Source of the DNA: Sceloporus undulatus
Taxonomy: Eukaryota > Chordata > Lepidosauria > Squamata > Phrynosomatidae
Length of the DNA stretch: 64,000 nt
Assembly: GCF_019175285.1 (NCBI RefSeq)
Contig: NC_056529.1
Coordinates: 21,193,853-21,257,852, forward strand
Reading direction: 5' to 3'
Shown one piece after another: positions 22,847 to 34,800 of the stretch. A program made the translations under genes and the position numbers. Every line of letters begins with the position of its first letter. The first letter of the stretch is position 1. A model generated the notes under the pieces. It ran no database searches and was not told the origin of the DNA. It saw nothing but the letters and a program-made list of their open reading frames with translations.

Positions 22847-25800
22847 ATGTGCGACGCGGAAGAGGGAGGCTGCGGCGGAGGCGAGGGTGGGCAATTGCCC
22901 CCGAGGGTCCCCCGGGGCAGGTGAGGAAGGGGAGCGTCGCCTCTTGGCAAAACCCGAATCGCCCTTCTCCCTCCATATTGGCTAGGCTTAGGGGCACAAG
23001 GCACCTCTCTAGGAACCTCTAGGTCCTCCAGCGCAACTCTATGGCCAACGCCTGACTGCCCTGGAGGAGCCACAAAGGCCTAGTGGAGTGTCCTCTCTAG
23101 AAATAATCTCTAGGTCTTCCAGTGCAACTCTGTGGTTAAGGTTGACCATAGAGTTGCACTGGAGGACCTAGAGATTATTCCTAGAGAGAACATATTAATC
23201 AAAATCCGTGACTAATCAAAGCTGTGAAGATGGAAGGATGAGTGTACTTCTCTTTCTGTTTCCTCAGCCGCCCCACGAAATGCATGAAGTGCAAAGAAGG
23301 CTCCCCGGCGCTGATCATCCGCGTTGGAGACGCTTTTTGCAAGTAAGTGCGACTGAGCTATTGCTGCAGTGGGCCTCAATCACACTGGATGCATAATAAC
23401 CCAGTTTGAGACCACTTTAACTGCCCTGGCTCAATGCTAGGGAATTCTGGGAAGTGTAGTTTTGTGAGAGACATTGAGACTTCTCTGTCAGAGAGAGCTC
23501 TGGGGCCACAATGGAAGTATAGTGTCTAGATCAAGGGGGGGGGGGCGTACTAAAACACAGTACTTGCCCATAGGGAAAGCATACTTGCCCATAGAGAATC
23601 ATTGGAGATTGCTTACCCATAGGAAATAATGGAGATTGCTTGTTCATAGAGACAGTAATGCTAGGAAAGGTGGAGGGACAGAGGAAGGCCGCAATCTAGA
23701 TGGATAGATTCTATTAAGGAGGTCACTGTGGGTTTTATGGGGTTGCAGGACGCATGTGAATGTGGAAAAACCGCAAGTAAAAAAACACTCTTCATTTTTA
23801 CCTGCAAGGACACCTCTCTAGGAATCTCCAGGTCCTCCGGTGCAGCTCTGTGGTCAACATCTGACAGATGTTCCTCTGAAATACAGCTTGCAGCACCTGG
23901 TGTTTAATGGTGGTCTTGCTCACCCTATTGCAATATGTGAGTAAGATCCTGGATTTCCTTTCCATCTGATTGCCTGATCTGCATGCTCTTGTTTTGCAGG
24001 GCCTGTTTCAAGGATTATTTCGTTCACAAGTTTCGAGCCACGCTTGGGAAGAATCGATGCATTTATCCTGGAGAGAAGGTCTTGCCCAGTTGTTATTACT
24101 TGGAGGGGTTGCTTTTGTGGGAAGGAGAACAAGGAAAATGCCCACTGGAAGAAACATGCATTTCTCATAATCTTTGTCTGTGTTCCTTCTTTGCTGCAGG
24201 TTCTCCTTGCCTTTTCGGGTGGCCCTGCCTCCAGTTCAATGGTGCGGCAAGTGCAAGAGGTATTTGCCCTCAATCAGTAAAACAGTACATTCAGTTATAA
24301 AATAATAATTGGACATCTGATCCAACGTAATAGTAGGCTTTACAGAGGAACTACTACTGCTAGAATGTTAGGAACTGGCACCTTGACTACTTTATGTTGG
24401 TAACATCTAGAACAGGAATGCTCAACCTAATCTACTTTAAAAGCCAGCTGAGGGCATCACTGTCTGTCCCTGAAGGTTTTCTCACTGCCTTTCTTAGTTG
24501 CCTGGAGTCTGATAGATTCTTAGCCATAAAGTCTTATTTAAGAGAATACATTTTCTCTGATTATGAGACGATAGTTAACACTTCAGTGCAACCTCTCAAT
24601 TTATTGGAACTAAAGCTGTGTCCTGCTTTTTTTTTCTCCCCCCTTTCAGGGCCTGAGTCAAGAAGCAGCCAAAAAACTCCGCTTCAAGCCAGGAATCATC
24701 TACATTGATGGTAAGTAACATTTATTGTGAGTGTTCCTTCCTGTATTTGAGGATGATGGAGGCTGGGTCAGGAGGCTGAAACAACGGTACATAAAAAGCC
24801 CTTCTCCTAGATCTAAAAACTCTAGTCGTGTGCCTTCTACTCATTTCCAATCTATCACAGGGTTTTCCCAGCAAGATTTGTTTGGATGTGTGGGCTGTTG
24901 AAGTGTTAAGGCTATCTCATCAGTGTCTGTCTACAGGATCGAATGGATGCCCCATTCAACTGTTCTCAGATGATCCAATCAATCTTCTGGCTCTTCTTTC
25001 CTCATAGAAGGAGCTGTATGTGGACAAAGCCTGGCCGCACGGGAAGAGGTCCGTAAGCAGGTGAAGGCAATCTTGCAGAGCACCAGATTCCCCTATCACT
25101 TGGTGTGCTTGGAAGAGGTAAGCATGATCCAGGTGAAGAGAAGCACAATTGGTGGGGTCAGATCTCTTTAATATCATTATCTGTGTTTATGTTCTGTTTT
25201 TTCCTTAAAACTGGGACTCAAAGCAGCTTACATAATAAAAGAATTAAACTAAGAACTACACAACAAATAATTTAAAACAGGCCTTTAAAAATGATTCTTT
25301 TTAAATTGAAATAAAATTTTAAGACAATAATGCTTGGTAAAGTGGAAGGTAGTAGAAAAAAAAGGAAGGGCACACTAAAGGTGGATTGATTCAGTAAAGG
25401 AAGCCATAGCTACCCTGAGTTTGCAACACCTAAGTAGAGCAGTGGATGACTGGGGCACTTGGTGGTCTCTCATTCATAAGACTGCCATAAGTCAAAGTTG
25501 ACTTGGTGGCAAATTACAACAGTAGAATCTTCCTTTAGCAGGCCTAATACTTCCTTAATGTCTGTCTCAGCCAGCATGCATCAGGCTTAGTTTGTTGCAG
25601 TACATGACCTCTGTGTGCTCCTTCGCAGGTGTTTGACCTTCCTAGTTCGGTCCTCCATTCATTGTCCTGCAGCATCACTGACCAGTGCCATAACTATAAG
25701 GAAGCTGTGGATGGCTTCATAAAACAGCAGTGTGAAAAGAAAGGGGACACAGTGGGACTGTGCCTGCAGGACCAAATGGGAGAGCTTAGTGTGCAGGACT

Positions 25801-28800
25801 CCGCACAGAAGGAAAAGGGAGCAACTTCAGGAACTGAGACACCTGCTTTCCATACAAAAGAACTTATCAAACTCTTTGGGGCTGTGAAGACCTTGACTGC
25901 CAAAGAGGAGTTACTGCAGACCCTCCGGTGAGTGCTGCGCCCTGTTCTTTGCCTTGAACAGAAAGGGGACCCCCCCACACACACACACACACTGTTGTTG
26001 TTTTTTTACTATAAATCCCAGGATGCCCCAGCCAGCCAAAATGAAAGAGCCAAGAGGTATACAGGCAGTGAATGGTGCTCAGAAAACTTCCTTTTTTGGG
26101 GGCTACAACCATTAGATCTTGGGAGCTGTAATCCCCCCACCCCCCAAAAAAGAATTACTTTTTCAAGCTCCTGTGTGCCAAAGAGTAAAATATTTCATTT
26201 CATGCTGAACTGGCCTATGTTTGAGTTCATGAGACTCAGGAAAGGCAGAGACCAGGACTGGCTGCTTTGGAAGAATAACCAGTGGTTCCCCCCATTCTCT
26301 TAAGGACCCACCTGATTTTGCATGTGGCCCGGACAAATGGATACGCCAAGGTGATGATGGGAGACAACTGTACCCGTCTGGCTGTGAAGCTCATGACCAA
26401 TCTCTGCCTAGGACGAGGTGCCTTCCTTGCTTCAGATACAGTAAGAAAACAGAGGCCCCAATCTGCCATTTTTTGGGTGGTCTGTTTCACCCCTAACTTC
26501 CTTTTGGTCTGGATACAAATACAGGAGACATTGATCTGGTTTTCCTCTCTTTGCTCCCTGCTCTCCCTCTTCTCTCTTTTCATCTCCCCACTTTAATAGG
26601 GTTTCTTGGACAACCGCCACGGTGACGTGCTCTTCTTACGCCCAATGCGGGAATATGCTGCCAAAGAGATTGCCTTCTACAATCACTTCTTTGGTGTGCC
26701 CAATGTCTTCACGCCTGCGCTGGACACCAAAGTAAGAGGGTTGTGGTTTTGGGTCCCCTTTACTAGAGTCTGAACAGTGGGCAAGTTGTTGTCCAGGGTG
26801 CTTGTTGGATGATCACAGGTACAACCCTCCCCCCCCCTTGAGAGTCTAACTTCCCCCATTAATTTCAGGAGTTCCAGCTAAAGCATCCTAAACATGTAGC
26901 TGTTCACTCTCTTTCTGAAGATGGCCAGAGAACAAAACTCACCACCTCTCTAGGCAACTGTTTCTATTGCTGCACTGTGCTTATTGTCAATAAGTTCACT
27001 CTAATATTCAGTCAAAATCTACCCTCCTGTATGTTAAAACCATTAGACCTGGTTCTCCCCTTTGGGGCATCAGAGAACAAACCTGACCGTGTCCTCTCTG
27101 TGGCAGCCCTTTAGGTACACTACTTAAAGGTTACAAACATGTTACCTCTCAGCCTTCTCTTCACCAAGATGAGGCCCATCTGCTTCACCTTTTTCTGACA
27201 GGTTTGTTCTCCACCCTTTTGTATCACCCTTGTTGCCATTCTCTGAACTGCTCCGACGTGTTTATATCCTTACAGTGAGGTGTCTTACAATATTCTTTGA
27301 CCAATCTTAATTTCAGGTAAACATTGAATGAAAAGGGAGAAATGTGAGCAAATATAAGGAAACTTACCTTATTAACAATAGACTATGCTGACAGCAACAA
27401 GTAACTTTTCCAAGGCAGCATTCCTGCATTATTGATGAACACTCAACTTTCTGCTCCAGGCCTCAGAGAGAGCCAGCATTCACCATCTGATTGAGAGTTT
27501 TCTCTACAAGTTGCAGTCCGAGTTCCCCTCCACCATCAGCACAGTCTACCGGTAAGCAGACCTTTCTCTGCCTTACATGACTCTAGTCAGGGACAATTTC
27601 TAGGGCAAGTGGTGATGAGAAGCCTCTGTGGAGGTTGTGAGTAACTGGCGGGTGCATGTCAGAACTCATTGGCCATGTTCACTTGGGGAGTGTGGGAATT
27701 ACAATCCAAATAAATAACCTTCCCATGCTTTAACGACTGGAATAGATAAAGAGTGAGAATAGTAACTTGGCTTTGTCTGGTCGCTTCCATAGAACAGGAG
27801 AGAAGCTCTCTGTGAACCCGCGAGATGGTAATGCCAAAGAACCTTCAGAACTAGCACAATGCCTCTTATGCCTCTGTTCCCTGGACACAAATGTTGGTAC
27901 GTAGCAGCAGTCCTATTGTTAGCCCTGACTAGAGAAGGCCCATTGCTTGAGTGGGACTTACCTGTGTGTTGACTCATTATCCCATTCAGTGCGTGTCTAC
28001 CTGAGACTAATAGACTGGATTTTTAAATATCAGAAGTTTATAAGATTAATTTTTAAAATTTAAACCTAATTTTTTTAAAAAAACATAAACAATAAGAAAA
28101 ATCCTAGGTCAACTACTGTATACACTCGATTATAAGTCGACCTTGTGTATATGTCAAGGGCAGATTTTGGGGCCAAAATTATGGATTTTGATATGATTCA
28201 TGGATAAGTCAAGGGTAAGACTTAGGGGTGTGTAGCATAGGATGTAAAGGGTGAAGCAAAGGAAAGGATGCCATAGAACTTACAAAATTCCACCAGGTAT
28301 AACTGTGTTCACTCTAAAGGCTGGATGGATACAAGAATAAAGGGGCTTTGGTGCTTCTTTTAGGTGCTCCAAGGAGGTTTTTTTACTATTTTTTTAAAAT
28401 CGATTCAAGATATCTAGTCTTATATATGAACACATATACAGTAGTTACACTGGCTATACAACTTCTGCTTAACATTACAGATTATGTAGCCCTTATCTAG
28501 AAATGCAAAACCCCAAATACTCCAGAGTTGTCCACATGGGTCGATCTTTTCTGATGAGGACCAACTTCTCAGAGATGGCTGATTTACTTGTAACTCTGCT
28601 CACCCCACAGTGGACGGCTCTTCCTTGCAGTCGACGCTGCTGTCGGAGCAGCTCTGCCAGAAGCTTCCGGCTGCATCACCTGATGGGAACAGCTGCTGTG
28701 GAGGGACTGGGAACCAGATGGGATGCTGCAGATGCCGTCCAGAAACGGGGTAAGCTGAAGTACATCATATGCAGGGTCTAAAGGTTCTTAGTTCGATTGT

Positions 28801-30461
28801 CCCAATGAGAACAGATTCATGGAATCATTTGCTGAATGTTTCTGGGCACAATTCAAAGTGCTGGTTATGCCCTATATAGCTCAGGCTATCTGAGAGACTG
28901 CCCCTGCTCTCTCCTAGGAGGCTAGAATGGGCCCTTCTTTGGAGGTGAAACTTTTTTTATTCAGAAAGGCTTTTGGAATTGAAAGCATTTAACACAAAGG
29001 GCTGTATGTGCCACATTATTTTAAACTGTGTCGTTGAACTTCAAATTACAGTATATACCTTTTACAGGGTCAGTCTCCCTTTTTTTCACGGGTGGCTGAG
29101 ATAGTGACATCTCTGCTTTCAGTGAACACTAACTTTGTTTCGTGCATAAAGATTAACTACTTAAAACAGATTAAAATACAGATTGAGTCTCCCTTATCCT
29201 GAATTCTGAAATCCAAAATATCCCAAGAACCAAAACCTTTTTTATGGGTGACTGAGATAGTGACGTTTTGGCTTTGTAATGGTTCAGTATGCACAAATTT
29301 TGTGTCATGCACAAAGTTATTAAAAAATACCATATAAAATTACCTTCAGGCTATGCGTATAACATGTATATGAAACATAAATGATTTTCATGTTTAGGCT
29401 TGGATGCCAGCTCCCAAAGTATCTCATTGTGTACATATATGCAAATACAGGTGTTAGGAAATCTAAAAAAAAAAACAACCCCAAAATCCAAACCACCTTT
29501 GGTCCCAATGATTTCAGATAAGGGAGAGTCAGCGTGTAACAGCTTTTTAGAGTGCACATTTGTAATAGGCAGAATAGTGTAATCCAGCTTTATTGTTGAA
29601 TTTCTGGAGGTTTTTAATTGTAATCTTTTTAATGGGTAAGCCACCTTGAGTCCCAGTCTTGGGGAGAAGGTGGGATGGTGCTCTGCCCATCATAGGAATG
29701 TGACTCATTGAGAACTCCTCTGAAATGGAAGTTGAACCTCAGGCTGGATCTACCTGTACTTTCTTCTTGAGAGTCAGCAGATTGCGACTCTTCCATGGCC
29801 TGAACATGGAGACTTGATGCTCCACCTGTTTGCTTTATTTCTTCCACAGAGATGCTTCCCTTCACACCGAGCTTCTCCCATTGCTTTGCTACAGCTGTCG
29901 CCGGACCATCAAGGACATGGTAAGAGCGCAAAGAAGGGACGGTGTGTTTGCTAACATCTGGAGTTTTGTGCTCCTGGGCTTCATTCAGGAGAGAGGGACA
30001 CATTCATGCTTGTTGCTTTGACTGATTAGATTGAGCAAATCCTTTTTCTCTTTGCAGAAGTGTTTGGAGTCTCTCCCACCCTACATCCACTCAGAGGCTG
30101 AGCGTCGGCGATGCAGGTATGAGCCAGAGTCTTTGTAGCAGAGGAATTCATGGACATTTATAGAATCACAGAATCTTAGAGCAAAAGGGCCATCTAATCC
30201 AGCCTCCTGCCATGCAGGAATACACAACTAAAGCACTCTTAAAAGGTGCCCATCCTTTCTCTGTTTAAAGACCTCCAAAGAAGGAGACAGTCTGTTCCAC
30301 TATTGAACAGCTCTTGCTGTTAAGAAGTTTAATGTTTAGTCTAATATCTTTTCTTGTAATTTGAATTCATTCTCTGTTGCCACAGAGCTGCAATGAAGCG
30401 AGAAATCCAAGAGTTTTTGCTTGAGGAGGGCCCTGAGATGACACTCGATGCACCAATGTGA
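22847..30461 (+). CDS. CTU2: CTU2 (NCS2), cytosolic tRNA 2-thiolation protein subunit 2 (15 exons)
   Basis: Exons are 22847-22920, 23268-23342, 24000-24078, 24200-24259, 24650-24710, 25008-25117, 25629-25927, 26305-26440, 26600-26731, 27460-27551, 27793-27896, 28611-28749, 29850-29919, 30058-30116 and 30386-30461, giving 521 aa (human 515). CTU2 partners CTU1 and uses sulfur carried by URM1 to thiolate wobble U34 (mcm5s2U) of tRNA-Lys, -Glu and -Gln in the cytosol. Visible features are the N-terminal zinc motif (C30, C33, C49, C52), the PP-loop-like SGGPASSS (82-89), the conserved VMMGDNCTRLAVKLMTNL segment, and a C-terminal cysteine cluster (C396, C399, C436, C437, C446, C447, C449, C467, C470). 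The ATG gives MCD, matching the mammalian MC start. The donor after exon 3 (AAG then GTCTTG) is weak but is the only one that keeps the family sequence. The exon 8 acceptor is AAG-type. Introns contain palindromic MITEs and CR1; intron 11 is about 710 bp and intron 12 about 1.1 kb. Confidence 0.97.
22969..23215. mobile_element. Palindromic MITE in CTU2 intron 1
   Basis: Inverted arms carry ctctaggtcctccagtgcaa and ttgcactggaggacctagag, and its left end reads ccctccatattggc. It starts 49 bp after the exon 1 donor, at the edge of the CpG island. Fragment of the same family: 23812-23880. Related copies: 37350-37705, 49275-49441 and 54722-54836. Confidence 0.75.
23378..23515. mobile_element. hAT-like palindromic MITE, left arm
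   Basis: Holds ataacccagtttgagaccac, then tgccctggctcaatgctagg and agtgtagttttgtgagagac. It lies in CTU2 intron 2. Confidence 0.65.
26880..27300 (-). mobile_element. CR1 LINE fragment, diverged
   Basis: The run ctctaggcaactgtttct...ccattctctgaactgctcc follows the order of avian/reptile CR1 3' regions but is older than the copies near 21512. It lies in CTU2 intron 9. Confidence 0.5.
28115..28450. mobile_element. Second copy of the TATAAGTCGACC repeat
   Basis: It shares actcgattataagtcgacc and ggataagtcaagggtaag with 6046-6450 and is slightly shorter. It lies in CTU2 intron 11, followed by a fragment (28495-28560) of the 29181-29540 family. Confidence 0.65.
29181..29540 (+). mobile_element. 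Palindromic DNA element, near full length
   Basis: It begins acagattgagtctcccttat and ends cagataagggagagtcagc, inverted ends of about 20 bp. This is the best reference copy for 13898, 45522 and 50001. It lies in CTU2 intron 12. Confidence 0.7.
30160..30380 (-). mobile_element. CR1 LINE 3' end abutting the CTU2 last-exon acceptor
   Basis: Begins tagaatcacagaatcttaga, then gccatgcaggaata and gtttaaagacctccaaagaa. It continues into tcttttcttgtaatttgaat, which runs into the polypyrimidine tract before the acceptor at 30385. Confidence 0.8.
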
Positions 30462-31074
30462 CAGTTTGCCTCTTCAGTGTTTTGAACTTTTTGGGGGCTT
30501 GGGACAAAAGAGGCAGAGCACAGCCAGAGCTAGAAATCACCACCAATGCTGATAGCTGCCGATGACTCCTTATCCTTTTGTTCCTTGCTGAATTATATAG
30601 TATGTTTTCAAAAGCAAATACATTATTTTGAATCTCATAGTGATTGGCACACAGTCGCTGACTGGGCTCAGGTTGGCATGAATTTGGAGACAGACATGCT
30701 ATAGATAAAGGCTAAATTTAACTTGCAAAGAGTGACAGCTCCAGGCCTTTATTTGTTACACCCACAACTCCTTTGAGACCAGAAATTGGAAATAATTAGT
30801 TTAAAGTGAATGTTTTGTTCCCGATTTGTTCAGTTTTTCAGCAGCGAAATTTGTTTACAAATTTGTTTCTGGTATTTTTAAAGTCCAGCTACCAAATAGC
30901 CATATTTAGCAATTATTTAATGCTGAAGAGTAATATACTTCTAATGACTTGATTCTCCAAGTTCTGTTTTCATGGATAGAAATGTAATTTTTTTAAGAAG
31001 GTGCCTCTCCTTGTGAGAATCCTCCCTTCTTCCCTCGGTGCATGAAGACCAGTACCATTCATAATCACAGCTTT

Positions 31075-31084
31075 TTTATTTATT
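31075..31084 (-). terminator. PIEZO1: PIEZO1 poly(A) signals, two overlapping AATAAA
   Basis: The plus strand reads tttatttatt, which gives two overlapping AATAAA hexamers on the minus strand about 765 nt after the PIEZO1 stop. No nearer canonical signal was noticed. Confidence 0.5.
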
Positions 31085-31105
31085 TTTATGATAGAGATCT
31101 CTATA

Positions 31106-31111
31106 AATAAA
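31106..31111 (+). terminator. CTU2: CTU2 poly(A) signal AATAAA
   Basis: This is the only canonical AATAAA noticed on the plus strand after the CTU2 stop (30461), giving a 3' UTR of about 650 nt. It lies 22 bp from opposing signals of PIEZO1. Confidence 0.6.
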
Positions 31112-31844
31112 ATCACCTCTTTTTAGAAAAGTCTATAGATTCCAACCACCTCTTTCCCCTCCTGCAGCTGGCACTTGAGTGGCGCCTAAACCGTGGCACT
31201 TGGATGGCAAGGCTGGGCAACAGTGGTGGTGGGTGGGAGGTACAGTATAGCAGGGAGTGTTTGTGGCAACATGAGAACAAGAAGTGTGGAGACAGAAATT
31301 CAGCACCCTTACATCAGGGAATGGGGGTGCAAGCTGATTATTGCTGTGCAAAGGCACTGGGCTTGTCAGCTGCAGGATGCATCTGCACCCCCAGTGAACC
31401 TACAGATGTTTTGGGATGGGGATATCCACACCATAGCCTCCCTCTTGTGTTGTGAGAGGGAACAAGCAGGGAGCTTGGTATGGAAGCATCTGTTTGCGTC
31501 TCACCATATATATATGAAAAGGTACTTAACCTGTTTCAAAAAAGTAACAGTATTTTCTCCTCTCCCTTCTGCAAAGGCAGTGATGCTATAGGTAGAACTC
31601 AGAGGCTAAGAGGGTTCTCCCACCACTGAACTGTAAGCAAAGGGGCAGGTAGGGAGAAGAGGAAGGGACAGAATTTGAGTCCAGCAGCTAAGTTGGTGAA
31701 AATCCTATGCAGATCAGCTCTGCATCCTCACCAGGTCCATATTGAGGTCAATCCTCTGGGAGAGAAAGAGGGGAGAAGATGGTTCCTTATTAGCACCGCC
31801 CCTCGTGGGTTTTGGAGAGCCCAGTTCAGTACCTTGTCCTCCCT

Positions 31845-34800
31845 TCATTCCTTCTCCCGCGTCCACTTGATCATGGTCTCTGGCGAGCGGTACAGGAAGA
31901 TGAGCTTGGCGTACAGTTCCTCCTCCAGCTCCAGCTCACCTGTCTCACGGACCAGGAAGATGTCGTGGCATAATTTGAGGATACGGTCAACGCAAGGCAG
32001 CTCCTCGAACATGATGGAGTGTGAGATCTCACTGAAGAAGCCTCGCACAAACTTGCCAATCACCAGCACGATGGAGACGTAGAGACCCATGATCCTGGGG
32101 GCAGAAGAAGAGGGGAAGTTGAGCTTCTTCTGCCCTAGTGCAGCAATGCTCAGGACCCACATGTCCACGCTTTAATGCCCTGTGGAATTCAGTGGCCAAA
32201 ACTCTGTCTTGCAAATAGTTACAAAATCAAACAATCACATATTCTATCTATAACAGATTCTACCAATTACATATTCTGTCAATCACAGGGGGGAATGGTG
32301 GATCTGTCAAATGTCACTCCTCTGCCATTTGTCCCTCCTTGCCTTTCAAGTAGTTACAAAATCAAACAATTGCATATTCTATCAATTTGTTCCTCCCCTC
32401 AGAAAGAATAGATTCTGATCTGGTGTTCCCACTGTTAGGAATCAAGTCAGAACCAATTCTCAAAAGAACCTCAAAATAACTGCTACCAAAACCTCCCTGG
32501 GTTTTTGCGTTTGCTCTGCATTATTTCCCTTGGAATTGATCCAATGAGGATCAGAATCGCTTTCCAGTGGGAACTAGGCATATACCCCGAATCAGGATTC
32601 GGAGCTTGTAGTGGGAACGACCCCTATGTCACTCATACAGCAAAGAATGAACAGAGGGGTTGCAACTAAAGAGAAGACTTCCCTTTGACTGAGCGGGTCA
32701 GGGGCTGCACAGCCACATGCACCTTGATGTATGCATCCATGCAACTCTGAAGCAACATCATCCAGCACAGAGAATGCCTACTCACCCATATCCTGCCAGG
32801 AAGCCCAGGCTGGGTGGACTGACTTTGTCGTTGAAAATGACCATGGGCAGAATGTCGCAATCCCCTTTGCAGTCGGCCAGCTGGATCACCCACCACTCGA
32901 CAAAACTGGCGCTGCTGTTCCCGGTGCCCACCCGTTGCCGCCTCAGCTGCACCGCTACGTCCAAATAGCTGTCCTCATCGTCTGACATGAAGGAGAGGAA
33001 TGAGTGAAGAGATTTTGAATCAGAAACTGGCACTTGCATTGGGGTAGTTTGGTCTTGAACAGGCTATTAATTTTGCAAAAGACCAGCTCCTGGAAGAGAC
33101 GACTTGGAGGAAGAGGCTATGTTTGGAGTTTCACATTAAGTACACATTGAAACTTACTGCTACTCTACACAACTAGGTTTTCATAACTGGCCCCAGAGAG
33201 GCTCAGCACTTGTGTTGGTGAGGGGTAACAGAAAAATGAAAAAGACAAAGTGAAATTCCTTCCAAACATCTCCCCAGGCCTTACCTGGTAGTAGCTGTTC
33301 AACCGGATTGGCTTCGGGGCCATTGGGGGCACGGATGTAGGGAGGAAAGAGGTGGGGAACTCTCCTGGAAGAGAAAGAATTGGAGAGGAAGGATAAGCGG
33401 ATGTATTGAGAATGAATGGCACCTACAAATTCCTTGCGTATAGCCATGTTTAAGTATTTGAAGGGCTATCATATTGAGGATGGAGCATGCTTGTTTTCTG
33501 CATCTCGAGAGGCTAGGACATGGAGCAATGGATGCAAACTACAGCAAAAGAGATTGTAACAAAACATTTGGAAGAACTTCTAATGGTAAAAACTGTTCAA
33601 CAGTGGAAGATTACGATCATTAATTGGAAATTTTAAGTGTGTGTTGGAGGGAGGGTTAATGGGTTTATTTGGTATTTTCTTGTATTTTATTCTTATTGGA
33701 AGCCGCCTCAATCCAACTAGAGAGGGGGGATATAAATATAATTTATTATTATTATTATTATTATTATGATGATGCAAGGTTGGTGGAGTCTCCTCTTTTG
33801 GTGAGATTGACTTTGGCAAAAAAAAAAAAAGGAAAACAATAGAGGTACCTTCTGTTGAAGACCTGATCTGGAAATTAGTTGATACGATGAATATGGATAT
33901 GTTAACTGCTAAAAAGACTAAATGTACATAAAGTAGAACAGGACCGGGCTCCAATACTAATGTACTGTGAGAAGGTAAACTGAACATTTGTCGATACGGT
34001 AACTGTATGAATTGAAGTAGAGTGATCAAAATAAATTAAGCTAGATTTTTAAATACACAGAGGAATTGTTAAAAAACATTACTTTTGAACTGAAGAAAAA
34101 AAATTTAAATGACAAAAGGTTTGTACAAACTGGACGAACATGGAAAGTCAATTGTAAATATGTAGATTTGGAAAACAAAATTTGACAACTATTTTGTATG
34201 TTATTGTTCTGTATACAGTTGGCCCTCCTTATCCACTGATTTTTTTATCCATGGATTCAGGCATCCATGGCTTGAAAACATTAAAAAAAAAAGTATAAAT
34301 TCCAAAGAACAAACCTTGATTTTACATTTTATATAAGGGATACCATTTTGCTATGCCACTGTACTCAATGGGACTTGAGCGTCCATAGATTTTGTTATCC
34401 ATGGGGGATCCTGGTGTGAGACTCTGACACCTGGAACCAAACCCCAGCGGATAACAAGAACCCACTGCACTTGTTGCAAAAATAAAATTAGAAAAAATAA
34501 ATGCAATAAAAATGGCTTTCTGTATGCTGATGTTTGTGCTCCATGATGGGGTGAGAGGGCTATCCCTGCACCATGCAGGTATTGCATCCCCATTTAGCCC
34601 AGTGATAGGTATGCAGACCAGTGCCTCCCCATTCAGTCCCATTAGCTTCTGCCTGGGAGAGGCCACTGGGCAACAGCCTACTAGGGGGAAGGATGCGACA
34701 CTCACACAGGGGCATTGTGGGTGCCTCCCAGCAGCCCCGCCAAACTTCTCCGCATGGCGCTGCCTTGATCCAGATCCATTGTGTGCTTCTCAGAGGTATA

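Larger units (their letters stand above)
30462..31844. other. CTU2 and PIEZO1 3' UTRs, convergent
   Basis: These 1.4 kb separate the two stop codons. About 30462-31130 is inferred CTU2 3' UTR and about 31060-31844 is inferred PIEZO1 3' UTR, so the two overlap by some tens of bases. Open frames in 31190-31590 on the plus strand match nothing recognised and look accidental. Confidence 0.55.

Noticed and set aside
31193-31591. Plus-strand frame of 132 codons between CTU2 and PIEZO1
   Set aside because: Lies in inferred 3' UTR sequence, shows no domain, and starts after the CTU2 poly(A) signal.
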